A DNA stretch of 20,788 nucleotides from a virus: positions 1-20,788 of IMG/VR virus record IMGVR_UViG_3300020428_000120. The stretch is one strand, 5' to 3'. A model generated the notes under the pieces. The model was not told the DNA's origin and did not search any database. It was given only the letters and a program-made list of their open reading frames with translations. Both the position numbers and the translations under genes were made by a program. This document shows, piece after piece, positions 15,063 through 20,788 of the stretch (positions are counted from its first letter, which is position 1; the number at the start of each line of letters is the position of its first letter).

Positions 15063-15231
15063 TTTGTAATTTCACTCCCATAACCTCTTTAGTTTTAAAG
15101 ATTTTTTGTTTCATTCCTTTTAAAATAATTGGATTTAATAATTTGCTATCTACTAAACATTCTAGCTGATACCTAGTAACTCCTAACATATCCATTACCT
15201 CAGCCCTTCTTAAAAATGTCATTTTATGCAT
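15049..15231 (-). CDS. Small excisionase/MerR-type HTH protein, 60 aa
   Basis: The sequence MHKMTFLRRAEVMDMLGVTR ... LVDSKLLNPIILKGMKQKIF fits a winged helix-turn-helix of the excisionase/MerR type ('AEV...LGVTR..L..LV..G.L.P......Q..F...EV'). I chose ATG at 15229-15231, preceded by GGGGTGG about six bases upstream, instead of an in-frame GTG at 15249. It overlaps the terminase stop by eight bases and the portal start by 14. Placed between terminase and portal, it could bind DNA for packaging or regulate genes. There is no integrase nearby, so a true excisionase role is unlikely. Confidence 0.7.
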   Translation of the reverse strand: MHKMTFLRRAEVMDMLGVTRYQLECLVDSKLLNPIILKGMKQKIFKTKEVMGVKLQNEKS

Positions 15232-17068
15232 AGTATCCACCCCCCTCACTTTTCCATGTTCCTTCTGCTATATTATCACAGTCGCTTAAAAAAAAGTAAC
15301 GGCATACATCAATCGGATCTTTACAGGCTCCCTTGTTGCCATCTTCACCTGTCCAATTTTGTAAAGAGAAAATAAGGTTTTTGCATTCTTTGCTTACATA
15401 AAACTTCGGGCAATTCATGTAAGATATATCCTCATCTTCATTGTAGTCTAAAACATCATTAATTTTAGTAACACCATCTGAAATTATATCCCCTGGAGCA
15501 CATTCAAAATATACACCCATATCATCAAAATCAGTAAGCAAAGTAACAGGACGATCTTTCTCAATTCTTGGGGTACTTGCGGCTCTTGAATCCATAATTC
15601 TCTCTTGAACATTTTCTTCACTGCCATTTTGTTCACTCCATTTTTTAACAGCTTCAGATTCTTTAAGATCAGAATCAGGTTTATAATTTAAACAATCATT
15701 CCATTTTTCTAATCTAGCTATTTCCCTTTTAATTTTCCAAACACCAAAACCAAAAGGATCTTGAGCAGGACCAGTGCGACCATCTAATTTTTTCCCATCA
15801 GGCATTGCCCAAGGTCCAACTACACCAACCTCAGGAATCTCATATCCTCCCGGCCATTCTCTATATGCATAAATTTTGTCTTTAACTACTCTAAACCAAA
15901 CCATGTAAAAGTTTCTGCCTGACGATGGATCACAAACTAAAACATTCACTCCATTTTTAGGAATAGCATCTTGATCTACGCAATGCACTTTTGTATCAAA
16001 CTTCGGAAACCTAGATGCCATTGTTTTGTTTGCTAATCCGTAAAACCTTTCACGAATATACCAACGCTGTTTACCCCTAATAATATCTAAAACTGAACTA
16101 GGATTCCCATAAGGGTTATCAGAACTATGAAAAAAAGCTACAGCTCGCTTACCATCAGATCCCATACATTTCATCAATCTTGGTAAACGCTCAAATTTCC
16201 TTCCTTCAGGTACAGGCATTTGCCCACTTTTTCCATCTGCCCAATCTAAACATTTTTGTAAATATAGTGCGTGATCTTCTAATTGTTCACCTTCATCTTT
16301 CGGACATAAAAATGCAGTGCTGTCCTGCATTATTTCTGCTCCATCTTGAAACATTTTACAAGTTGGGCTGTAGCCTTTCACAGGCGTAAATGTAACGAGC
16401 ATCTTACTTAGCGGACTACGTGTGGCTAATCTCAGCTCAAGTGTTTCGACCCAATCTGGGGGTACAAGTTCATCTGCCCATGCGATATTAAGCTCACCAC
16501 CCTCAATCTTTTCCCTGTCCTGCTCGTAGTTTCTAAAAATGCATTCGCTGTGGTTATGCAAAACAAATTTAGAATCACTAAAGCCGTACTTTTGATTATA
16601 GGATATGTAAGCTACTTCAGTTCTTACTTTTTTACGCTGTTCAGGTGGCAAATATTTCCACATGAGGGGGTGTTGATATTCAACTGAATTTTGATTACTT
16701 TCATGAAAACACCAAGCTCTTGCACCTCTTACATACTGCAACATCTGCATTGTTCGCTTAGCCGCATATTCGCTTTTTCCTGCACGATTTCCCCCATTTA
16801 TTAGTAAAATATCAACAATTCTAGTAAATCCTAAAGCCAATCTTACTCTTTCACACCACTCTTGATCTAGCCAATCCCATGACAATAATGCGTCACAAAT
16901 TTTCCAAATGGGCGGTTCCCATCCTTTTCTTAAAGGATCAATTTTTTCATCAGCTATGACTTGCTCACGCTTGTGCATCAAATCTGCAAACGCTTCACTG
17001 CTTAAATCTTTTACTTCATCCAGTTCAGGAATTTTTAGTATTGGATGCTGTGTTGGCGTAAAACTCAT
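15224..17068 (-). CDS. terL: Terminase large subunit (packaging ATPase-nuclease)
   Basis: The 614-aa protein has the expected TerL order. Walker A is GGNRAGKS at residues 92-99. Walker B is LNIAWADE (193-200), with the catalytic Glu following the Asp pair region. The coupling motif is LVTFTPVKGYS (224-234). The C-terminal RuvC-like nuclease starts at VNVLVCDPSSGRNF, in which D380 would be a metal ligand. It cuts concatemeric DNA and drives it into the procapsid through the portal. The ATG has no Shine-Dalgarno sequence and lies four bases after a U8 run that ends a structured spacer, so expression may be controlled there. Confidence 0.9.
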   Translation of the reverse strand: MSFTPTQHPILKIPELDEVKDLSSEAFADLMHKREQVIADEKIDPLRKGWEPPIWKICDALLSWDWLDQEWCERVRLALGFTRIVDILLINGGNRAGKSEYAAKRTMQMLQYVRGARAWCFHESNQNSVEYQHPLMWKYLPPEQRKKVRTEVAYISYNQKYGFSDSKFVLHNHSECIFRNYEQDREKIEGGELNIAWADELVPPDWVETLELRLATRSPLSKMLVTFTPVKGYSPTCKMFQDGAEIMQDSTAFLCPKDEGEQLEDHALYLQKCLDWADGKSGQMPVPEGRKFERLPRLMKCMGSDGKRAVAFFHSSDNPYGNPSSVLDIIRGKQRWYIRERFYGLANKTMASRFPKFDTKVHCVDQDAIPKNGVNVLVCDPSSGRNFYMVWFRVVKDKIYAYREWPGGYEIPEVGVVGPWAMPDGKKLDGRTGPAQDPFGFGVWKIKREIARLEKWNDCLNYKPDSDLKESEAVKKWSEQNGSEENVQERIMDSRAASTPRIEKDRPVTLLTDFDDMGVYFECAPGDIISDGVTKINDVLDYNEDEDISYMNCPKFYVSKECKNLIFSLQNWTGEDGNKGACKDPIDVCRYFFLSDCDNIAEGTWKSEGGGYYA

Positions 17069-17079
17069 AATTAAAAAAA

Positions 17080-17156
17080 AGTTGGGCTACTGTTTCCTAA
17101 AGCAGAATAGAACATCGCTCGAACATGGTTCTCCCATGATACCATAACACCCAACT
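17080..17156 (-). ncRNA. Structured 77-nt leader element before terL (candidate)
   Basis: AGTTGGG and CCCAACT form a perfect 7-bp closing stem, extendable by a G-U pair. Inside, 17087-17110 forms a hairpin flush against it (CTA/TAG, CTG/CAG, TTT/AAA with two bulges). The rest can form either CATGG/CCATG with loop GAGAA (17124-17138) or AGAAC/GTTCT (17109-17113 with 17128-17132); these exclude each other. A run of eight U includes the last base of the stem. The shape suggests an attenuator or switch. A 24-codon frame (17071-17145) ending two bases before the terL ATG, or a 9-codon frame behind GGGAG, could be a leader peptide instead. Confidence 0.45.
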
Positions 17157-17160
17157 AAAT

Positions 17161-17382
17161 TCATTGTTCCCCCATGCGATGTTCTAAGTATTTCTCAACT
17201 ACATTGTAAACTGCCTCAGCAAGTTCCATTGCATTAAGATCACTTTCTCCCCCTCGATCCACATCCCAACCAACAAGTGTTTGCCCAATAATTTTCTGCA
17301 AAGCCATTGCTTGCCTAAATTTTCTTTGAGCATTTAAAATATTATAAGCTTTTGAACGATTTAATTCATTTTCTTCATCCAT
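17161..17382 (-). CDS. Uncharacterised small helical protein before terL, 73 aa
   Basis: A 73-residue, mostly helical, charged protein (MDEENELNRSKAYNILNAQR ... AEAVYNVVEKYLEHRMGEQ). The ATG is preceded by AAAGGA six bases upstream, a good ribosome site, which makes it one of the more secure small genes here. No HTH, zinc or membrane motif is visible. It stops just before the structured spacer ahead of terL. Since no small terminase subunit was recognised, this gene is a candidate on position alone; it is shorter than usual and the call is weak. Confidence 0.6.
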   Translation of the reverse strand: MDEENELNRSKAYNILNAQRKFRQAMALQKIIGQTLVGWDVDRGGESDLNAMELAEAVYNVVEKYLEHRMGEQ

Positions 17383-17435
17383 TCTATTTCCTTTCTCAAT
17401 CTTAGAACCTCATCCTGCAAATCCTGTATGTGCAT
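17361..17435 (-). CDS. Very short coiled-coil peptide, 24 aa (uncertain)
   Basis: The reading MHIQDLQDEVLRLRKEIEWMKKMN is a regular heptad-like helix that overlaps the next gene by 22 bases. AAGGGAG is directly against the ATG, too close for a normal ribosome site. The same frame can be read from ATG at 17573 to give 70 aa, but that largely overlaps the 85-aa gene in another frame and lacks a ribosome site. The coil composition looks real; start and expression are doubtful. Confidence 0.35.
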   Translation of the reverse strand: MHIQDLQDEVLRLRKEIEWMKKMN

Positions 17436-17667
17436 CTCCCTTGTGTAATTTATCTTTGTAGGTTTGTATAAATTTTTTTCTAGGGGAACAGAACGCACTG
17501 AAATCTGCCCAATTGCTGATAATAAATCGGAAAGCTTTATCGGCTGAGGAAATTTCGATGTGATCCAAATCATAACAATTGTCCGAAATTAAACCTATAT
17601 CCTGACAATACTCTAAGACTATTGTGGGGGGTAGCTTTTGCCTTTTGCATAAATTCTTTAACTTCAT
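17410..17667 (-). CDS. Uncharacterised protein after primase-helicase, 85 aa
   Basis: An 85-residue basic protein (MKLKNLCKRQKLPPTIVLEY ... FRFIISNWADFSAFCSPRKK). Its ATG overlaps the TGA of the primase-helicase gene (ATGA), the same coupling used across the window, and this favours it over the 70-aa frame that overlaps 17410-17573. No known domain is seen. A role in replication is suggested only by its neighbour. Confidence 0.5.
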   Translation of the reverse strand: MKLKNLCKRQKLPPTIVLEYCQDIGLISDNCYDLDHIEISSADKAFRFIISNWADFSAFCSPRKKFIQTYKDKLHKGDAHTGFAG

Positions 17668-19574
17668 TTTGCATAGATTATGGGCAACTCTCCTTTCCCT
17701 GTGTAATGCTGTGATTCTTTATGAAACCATAAATTACGAACAGGCTCTTCACCATTTTCCCTTTGTGCCAAAACCGCAAATGTTGCATCAGATTTATCTT
17801 TCCACTCACTATCATAAACAGACATATTTCCAGTGTTTACACCTTTGTAATAGCTTTCTTCTTTCGCTTTATTTCTCCAAACAACTACTACATTGTGAGC
17901 TATATTTGTTATATGAACACTACCTCGCACCATATGTTTATTTGGCCAACCTCTAGTTTCAGGTCGCTTCATATCAGGTTTTTTTGAATGTGCGACTAAA
18001 TGCACATGGACATTATATGTCGTTGCAAAATCACACAGCCTGTTCATCAAATGCTTTATTACACCATCCTCATCCTCAGGAATGTCTAGTCGCATTAAAG
18101 AATCTATCACAAAATGAGTTATACCATATTTTTTAGCGGCATAACTAAAAACTTCTATCACTTCTTCAGGAGTTGCTGTACCAACCTTGTCGTATATCCA
18201 AAAATAGTTTGAAGCCCAATTTAGACCAAAATCAAATTCTTGTTCGTCTGATGGTTTTAATTTTGCCAAGCCCATTTTTATGATCGCTTGCAAATTTTTT
18301 TCAGGTTTCATTTCAAGACTACACAAACAACTCCGCTTGTTATATTGCGTTAAATGTACCAACATAAAATTTAACAAAATAGTTTTACCATGCTTAGAAT
18401 AACCTGTCCAAACTGTGATCTCTCCTGGGCGAAACCTAAATGGAAAGTCACCACCAAAAGGAACAGGATCCCCTAACTTACTGTCATCACTAGGAAAAAA
18501 ACATTCCCATATTTCACTTCTGAAATCTTTAGCAGATTTTAAAGAATCAGGATCCATATCACTTGCTTCATTTAAAAGTGTTTCAGTAAATTCACTGCTC
18601 TCAAAACCCTTTTGAATAAATTCATTGGCATCTTTAATTCCATCAGGCCAATTAATCATTCGACATTTATCACGACCTAATCTCCTCGCTATTGATTCAG
18701 TTGCAGCTCTCCCTACTTCGTCTGAATCTCCTGCAAAAATAATTTCAGTATGCAAAGCGATCCAATTGTCATAATCATGCTCTATCCATTCTGAATTTGG
18801 GTCATTGTCACCATTTGCAACTTTTGCCCCAAACGGAACAGATACAGCAGGGTATCCCATGTCATACATAGTCAACGCATCCAGTTCACCTTCCGTTAAA
18901 AACATAGAAGATTGATTTTCAGGTATGGCAGGAATGCCAAATAAAACTTTATTACTTTTTGCGGTTGTCCGAATATAGTCTTTGTTGTCAGGGTCACGCC
19001 ATTTTAACATTTGTATTTCTCCCATACTGTCTATGAATGGAAATATTACACATAGGGGGGATTTTTTATCGTATGGATATTTTCCCTGACCAATACCATA
19101 AGCACGAATCGCTTCCTCAGATATTCCTCGTTCATCAGTCAACCATTCCCATGGTCTACTACCCTCCTCAATAGGCTTGAGAAAATCAGCTTCTTTTTCC
19201 GGCAATCTCTCCCTTTTAGGAGTAGGTGTTTTGTGACCTATGCTTTGTTTAAATTTTACTGACTTTGGCGATTTATAACCAACAAAATCAGATGCTTCCC
19301 TTAACGCTGATCTAAAATCAACTTTTCTACAAGCCATCCACAGCCCAATAATATCCCCATTTTGTGAGGTATCTGCATGGTCTATCCACATTCCGACTTT
19401 ATCGCCAAGTAAAGCTACCCTTAAACTACCTGTGTTTGCTGATCCTTTGGAAGAAATGTCATTTACATTACTTGCAAGCCATTCACCCCTAGATTCCTTG
19501 CCATTTGGCAAAAGATGACCACAAACTTCTTTTATTCGGTTGTTTAACATCTGTTTAATAACTGCTCCATCCAT
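17664..19574 (-). CDS. Primase-helicase (TOPRIM plus DnaB-like), 636 aa
   Basis: Two parts are clear (numbering from the alternative ATG at 19610). The TOPRIM primase has MFLTEGELDALTMYDMGYPA with E240 and IIFAGDSDEVG with D295/D297. The RecA-like helicase has Walker A TGYSKHGKT (402-410), a SLEMKP loop, Walker B ITHFVIDSL (497-505) and HLVAHSKKP (537-545) where the sensor lies. This is the T7 gp4 layout, but the N-terminal Cys4 zinc finger for template binding is absent. It unwinds DNA and may make primers; without the finger, primer synthesis is uncertain. I chose ATG at 19574 (GGGA six bases upstream, one base after the previous stop). ATG at 19610 would add 12 residues and overlap by 35 bases. 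Confidence 0.85.
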   Translation of the reverse strand: MDGAVIKQMLNNRIKEVCGHLLPNGKESRGEWLASNVNDISSKGSANTGSLRVALLGDKVGMWIDHADTSQNGDIIGLWMACRKVDFRSALREASDFVGYKSPKSVKFKQSIGHKTPTPKRERLPEKEADFLKPIEEGSRPWEWLTDERGISEEAIRAYGIGQGKYPYDKKSPLCVIFPFIDSMGEIQMLKWRDPDNKDYIRTTAKSNKVLFGIPAIPENQSSMFLTEGELDALTMYDMGYPAVSVPFGAKVANGDNDPNSEWIEHDYDNWIALHTEIIFAGDSDEVGRAATESIARRLGRDKCRMINWPDGIKDANEFIQKGFESSEFTETLLNEASDMDPDSLKSAKDFRSEIWECFFPSDDSKLGDPVPFGGDFPFRFRPGEITVWTGYSKHGKTILLNFMLVHLTQYNKRSCLCSLEMKPEKNLQAIIKMGLAKLKPSDEQEFDFGLNWASNYFWIYDKVGTATPEEVIEVFSYAAKKYGITHFVIDSLMRLDIPEDEDGVIKHLMNRLCDFATTYNVHVHLVAHSKKPDMKRPETRGWPNKHMVRGSVHITNIAHNVVVVWRNKAKEESYYKGVNTGNMSVYDSEWKDKSDATFAVLAQRENGEEPVRNLWFHKESQHYTGKGELPIIYAK

Positions 19575-19575
19575 C

Positions 19576-20100
19576 TTAGTTCCCGAATTCGTAAGCCATT
19601 GTATCCTCATACCTTATGTCATCATTATCAGAGGGGGTATGCTTTAAAACTCCCTTCATCAATTTGACATTCCAAGTCGCATCCCAATTGCGTGACCTTT
19701 CTCCCTCTTGATGAACCAAGCTTTTGAACAAAGTGAGAGCATCATGGTATTTCACTCCATATTTTGAGCAATATGCACCACGCAAATGTTCAGAGGGTTG
19801 CCAGTTTTCAGGCAAATCTTGGGGGGGTGGTTTTTTTTGAGTTAATTTTTTACTACTATCAGGTGAAAAAGTTTCTTTGGGAACTTCGTTTCCATATAAT
19901 ATATTATTATTAGGTAGCGAAGCTACCCCCGTGACGTGCGATGGGAATGGGGAACCTTTGACGCTATTTTGCTGTGATTTTAACGCTGAAATGATGCAGT
20001 GTACAATTGCTGATGCTTTCGTAGTAAAACCATGATTTTTGCAATATTCGCCCAATTGGATCAGGTCATCTTTGCTTAAATTTACACTTAATCTAGGCAT
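19576..20100 (-). CDS. Ribbon-helix-helix protein with replication-loader-like C-terminus, 174 aa
   Basis: Residues 1-40 (MPRLSVNLSKDDLIQLGEYC ... ASAIVHCIISAL) fit a ribbon-helix-helix DNA-binding unit: one strand and two helices. A polar Pro/Ser/Lys linker follows (about 45-95). The C-terminal part LPENWQPSEHLRGAYCSKYG ... FKSL ... RSRNWDATWNVKL (96-147) matches the pattern seen at the end of phage replication initiators and DnaT-like loaders ('W.P ... G ... F...F ... DWDAAWR.W'). It lies just upstream of the primase-helicase, so a helicase-loading or origin-binding role is inferred. GGAGG stands six bases before the ATG. Confidence 0.65.
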   Translation of the reverse strand: MPRLSVNLSKDDLIQLGEYCKNHGFTTKASAIVHCIISALKSQQNSVKGSPFPSHVTGVASLPNNNILYGNEVPKETFSPDSSKKLTQKKPPPQDLPENWQPSEHLRGAYCSKYGVKYHDALTLFKSLVHQEGERSRNWDATWNVKLMKGVLKHTPSDNDDIRYEDTMAYEFGN

Positions 20101-20290
20101 TATTAACCTCCAAATAATGAGTTACTGAACTAGCAGGAATTCTTATTATTCCTGTGTGGAGCTTCACAAACTTCCTTATGCCTTGTGAGCCTTGTGTTTT
20201 AGTTCCTAGCTCTAATAATCGTCTGACTGTCCTTGTACTGACGCTAAGCTGTTTCGCCACTTCCTTGACGCTGTAATGCTTTTCTATCAT
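20093..20290 (-). CDS. Small excisionase-type HTH protein, 65 aa
   Basis: MIEKHYSVKEVAKQLSVSTR then TVRRLLELGTKTQGSQGIRK fits a winged helix-turn-helix of the excisionase (HTH_17) type: 'YSVKEVA..L.VS.RTVRRL...G'. The second half (FVKLHTGIIRIPASSVTHYL) is the wing and the usual end of such domains. ATGA overlaps the truncated upstream gene; the end overlaps the next gene by eight bases. It likely binds DNA as an early regulator or origin factor. No integrase is present, so excision is not implied. Confidence 0.75.
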   Translation of the reverse strand: MIEKHYSVKEVAKQLSVSTRTVRRLLELGTKTQGSQGIRKFVKLHTGIIRIPASSVTHYLEVNNA

Positions 20291-20788
20291 TTTAGTATTT
20301 TTCCTTTCTTTTTAGGTTGTCGGCAAGCAAGCACCCACTTATCCCTCTTAAAATAAACAGGAATGAGTTGGTGCATATTAAACAAACTAGAATCACGAAC
20401 CCATACACTATGCAGAACGCTCTGTATGGCTTCAGGGTCGGGATCAATACACCCAATGATCCTTGGATTAGCCCAAAATTTAGTAATCTTGAACAGCCTT
20501 GGAGCTTCTTCTTCAGGTATATCTTCATTAGTTAGATTTAATTGCCGTAATATAGTTTCTATAGCCGTATGTAATAGTATTACGGCATTACCTTCTGTGA
20601 CCCAATCTTTACCCTCAGTCAAATCTTTTTTACGCATATTCCTCAACCACTGCCTTGGAAGCCCCATTCGCCAAGCTAGTTCATGCTCAGGAATAGAATA
20701 TCGTTTTAGTCTGCGGAAAGGTTTTTTGCCGTTGCTTTCTACTCGTTCAATAATCTTTGCCCAATCATCAGTCGTATCCCCTTTGTGA
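20287..20788 (-). CDS. 5'-truncated gene, possible DNA-binding early protein (at least 166 aa)
   Basis: The frame is open from the window edge (first full codon at 20785-20787) to TGA at 20287. An internal ATG at 20667 has no ribosome site, and the upstream frame (HKGDTTDDWAKIIERVESNG, then KKPFRRLKRYSIPEHELAWR) reads like protein, so the true start is probably outside. The segment IPEHELAWRMGLPRQWLRNM looks like a helix-turn-helix ('ELA..MG...QWLRN'), and the C-terminal half ends in a basic tail (CRQPKKKGKILK). Function is not known. It ends in ATGA with the small HTH gene, so it belongs to the same early/replication chain. Confidence 0.65.
   Translation of the reverse strand, partial: HKGDTTDDWAKIIERVESNGKKPFRRLKRYSIPEHELAWRMGLPRQWLRNMRKKDLTEGKDWVTEGNAVILLHTAIETILRQLNLTNEDIPEEEAPRLFKITKFWANPRIIGCIDPDPEAIQSVLHSVWVRDSSLFNMHQLIPVYFKRDKWVLACRQPKKKGKILK

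Noticed and set aside
15049-15231. True excisionase implying a temperate phage
   Set aside because: The HTH type is shared by many regulators, and there is no integrase, repressor or att-like repeat in the window.
15049-15249. 66-aa reading of the small HTH gene from GTG
   Set aside because: ATG at 15231 has a GGGGTGG ribosome site at good distance and gives a smaller overlap with terL.
17080-17156. A tRNA-sized element with a 7-bp acceptor-like stem and a TTCGAGC loop
   Set aside because: TTCGAGC is in the middle, where the anticodon loop would be, its flanking bases do not form a 5-bp stem, and there is no T-arm next to the acceptor strand. A tRNA fold is not supported.
1-20788. CRISPR array, insertion sequence, integrase or diversity-generating retroelement
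   Set aside because: I saw no regular direct repeats with spacers, no transposase or reverse transcriptase motifs, and no template/variable repeat pair; the only coding repeats are inside the fibre gene.

Overview
This window is a compact, strictly one-directional stretch of a tailed double-stranded DNA bacteriophage genome. Every convincing gene lies on the minus strand, so reading runs from high to low coordinates. The DNA is AT-rich. Terminase, portal, an SU10-type capsid protein and a beta-propeller tail nozzle, with no tape measure, tail tube or sheath gene, point to a short-tailed (podovirus-like) phage. The host cannot be named. Two perfect AGGAGG sites show that its ribosomes use Shine-Dalgarno pairing, but many starts have none and seem to rely on 4-base ATGA stop/start overlaps. 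Both window ends cut through genes.

Layout in transcription order. (1) 20788-17161, replication: a 5'-truncated gene, a small helix-turn-helix protein, a ribbon-helix-helix protein with a replication-protein-like C-terminus, a primase-helicase, then small genes of unknown role. (2) 17160-17069: a structured 92-base spacer with a 7-bp closing stem and a U-run just before terL. (3) 17068-9814, packaging and head: terminase large subunit, small HTH protein, portal, a small helical protein, a sigma-region-4-like HTH protein, scaffold, major capsid protein and a probable decoration protein. (4) 9813-9720: a strong 13-bp hairpin terminator and a second hairpin. (5) 9719-5278, connector and tail: a small protein, a head-tail adaptor with carbohydrate-binding-like inserts, a glycine-rich membrane lipoprotein, two tiny one-pass membrane peptides (37 and 50 aa), the tail nozzle and a 111-aa protein. 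(6) 5288-2477: four consecutive genes resembling glycan-modifying enzymes: two glycosyltransferases with DxD-type motifs, a fucosyltransferase-like protein and a sulfotransferase-like protein. (7) 2473-1: three fibre-type genes, the middle one with six internal repeats, the last running off the window.

The most interesting feature is the four-gene putative glycan-modification cassette, joined by short overlaps and sitting between the tail nozzle and the receptor-binding fibres. It suggests that the phage modifies either its own virion or the host surface. Next are the structured leader before terL, the tandem membrane peptides that a length-limited gene finder would miss or mis-start, and the repeat-built fibre protein. 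No polymerase, endolysin, integrase, tRNA, CRISPR array or insertion sequence was recognised here.
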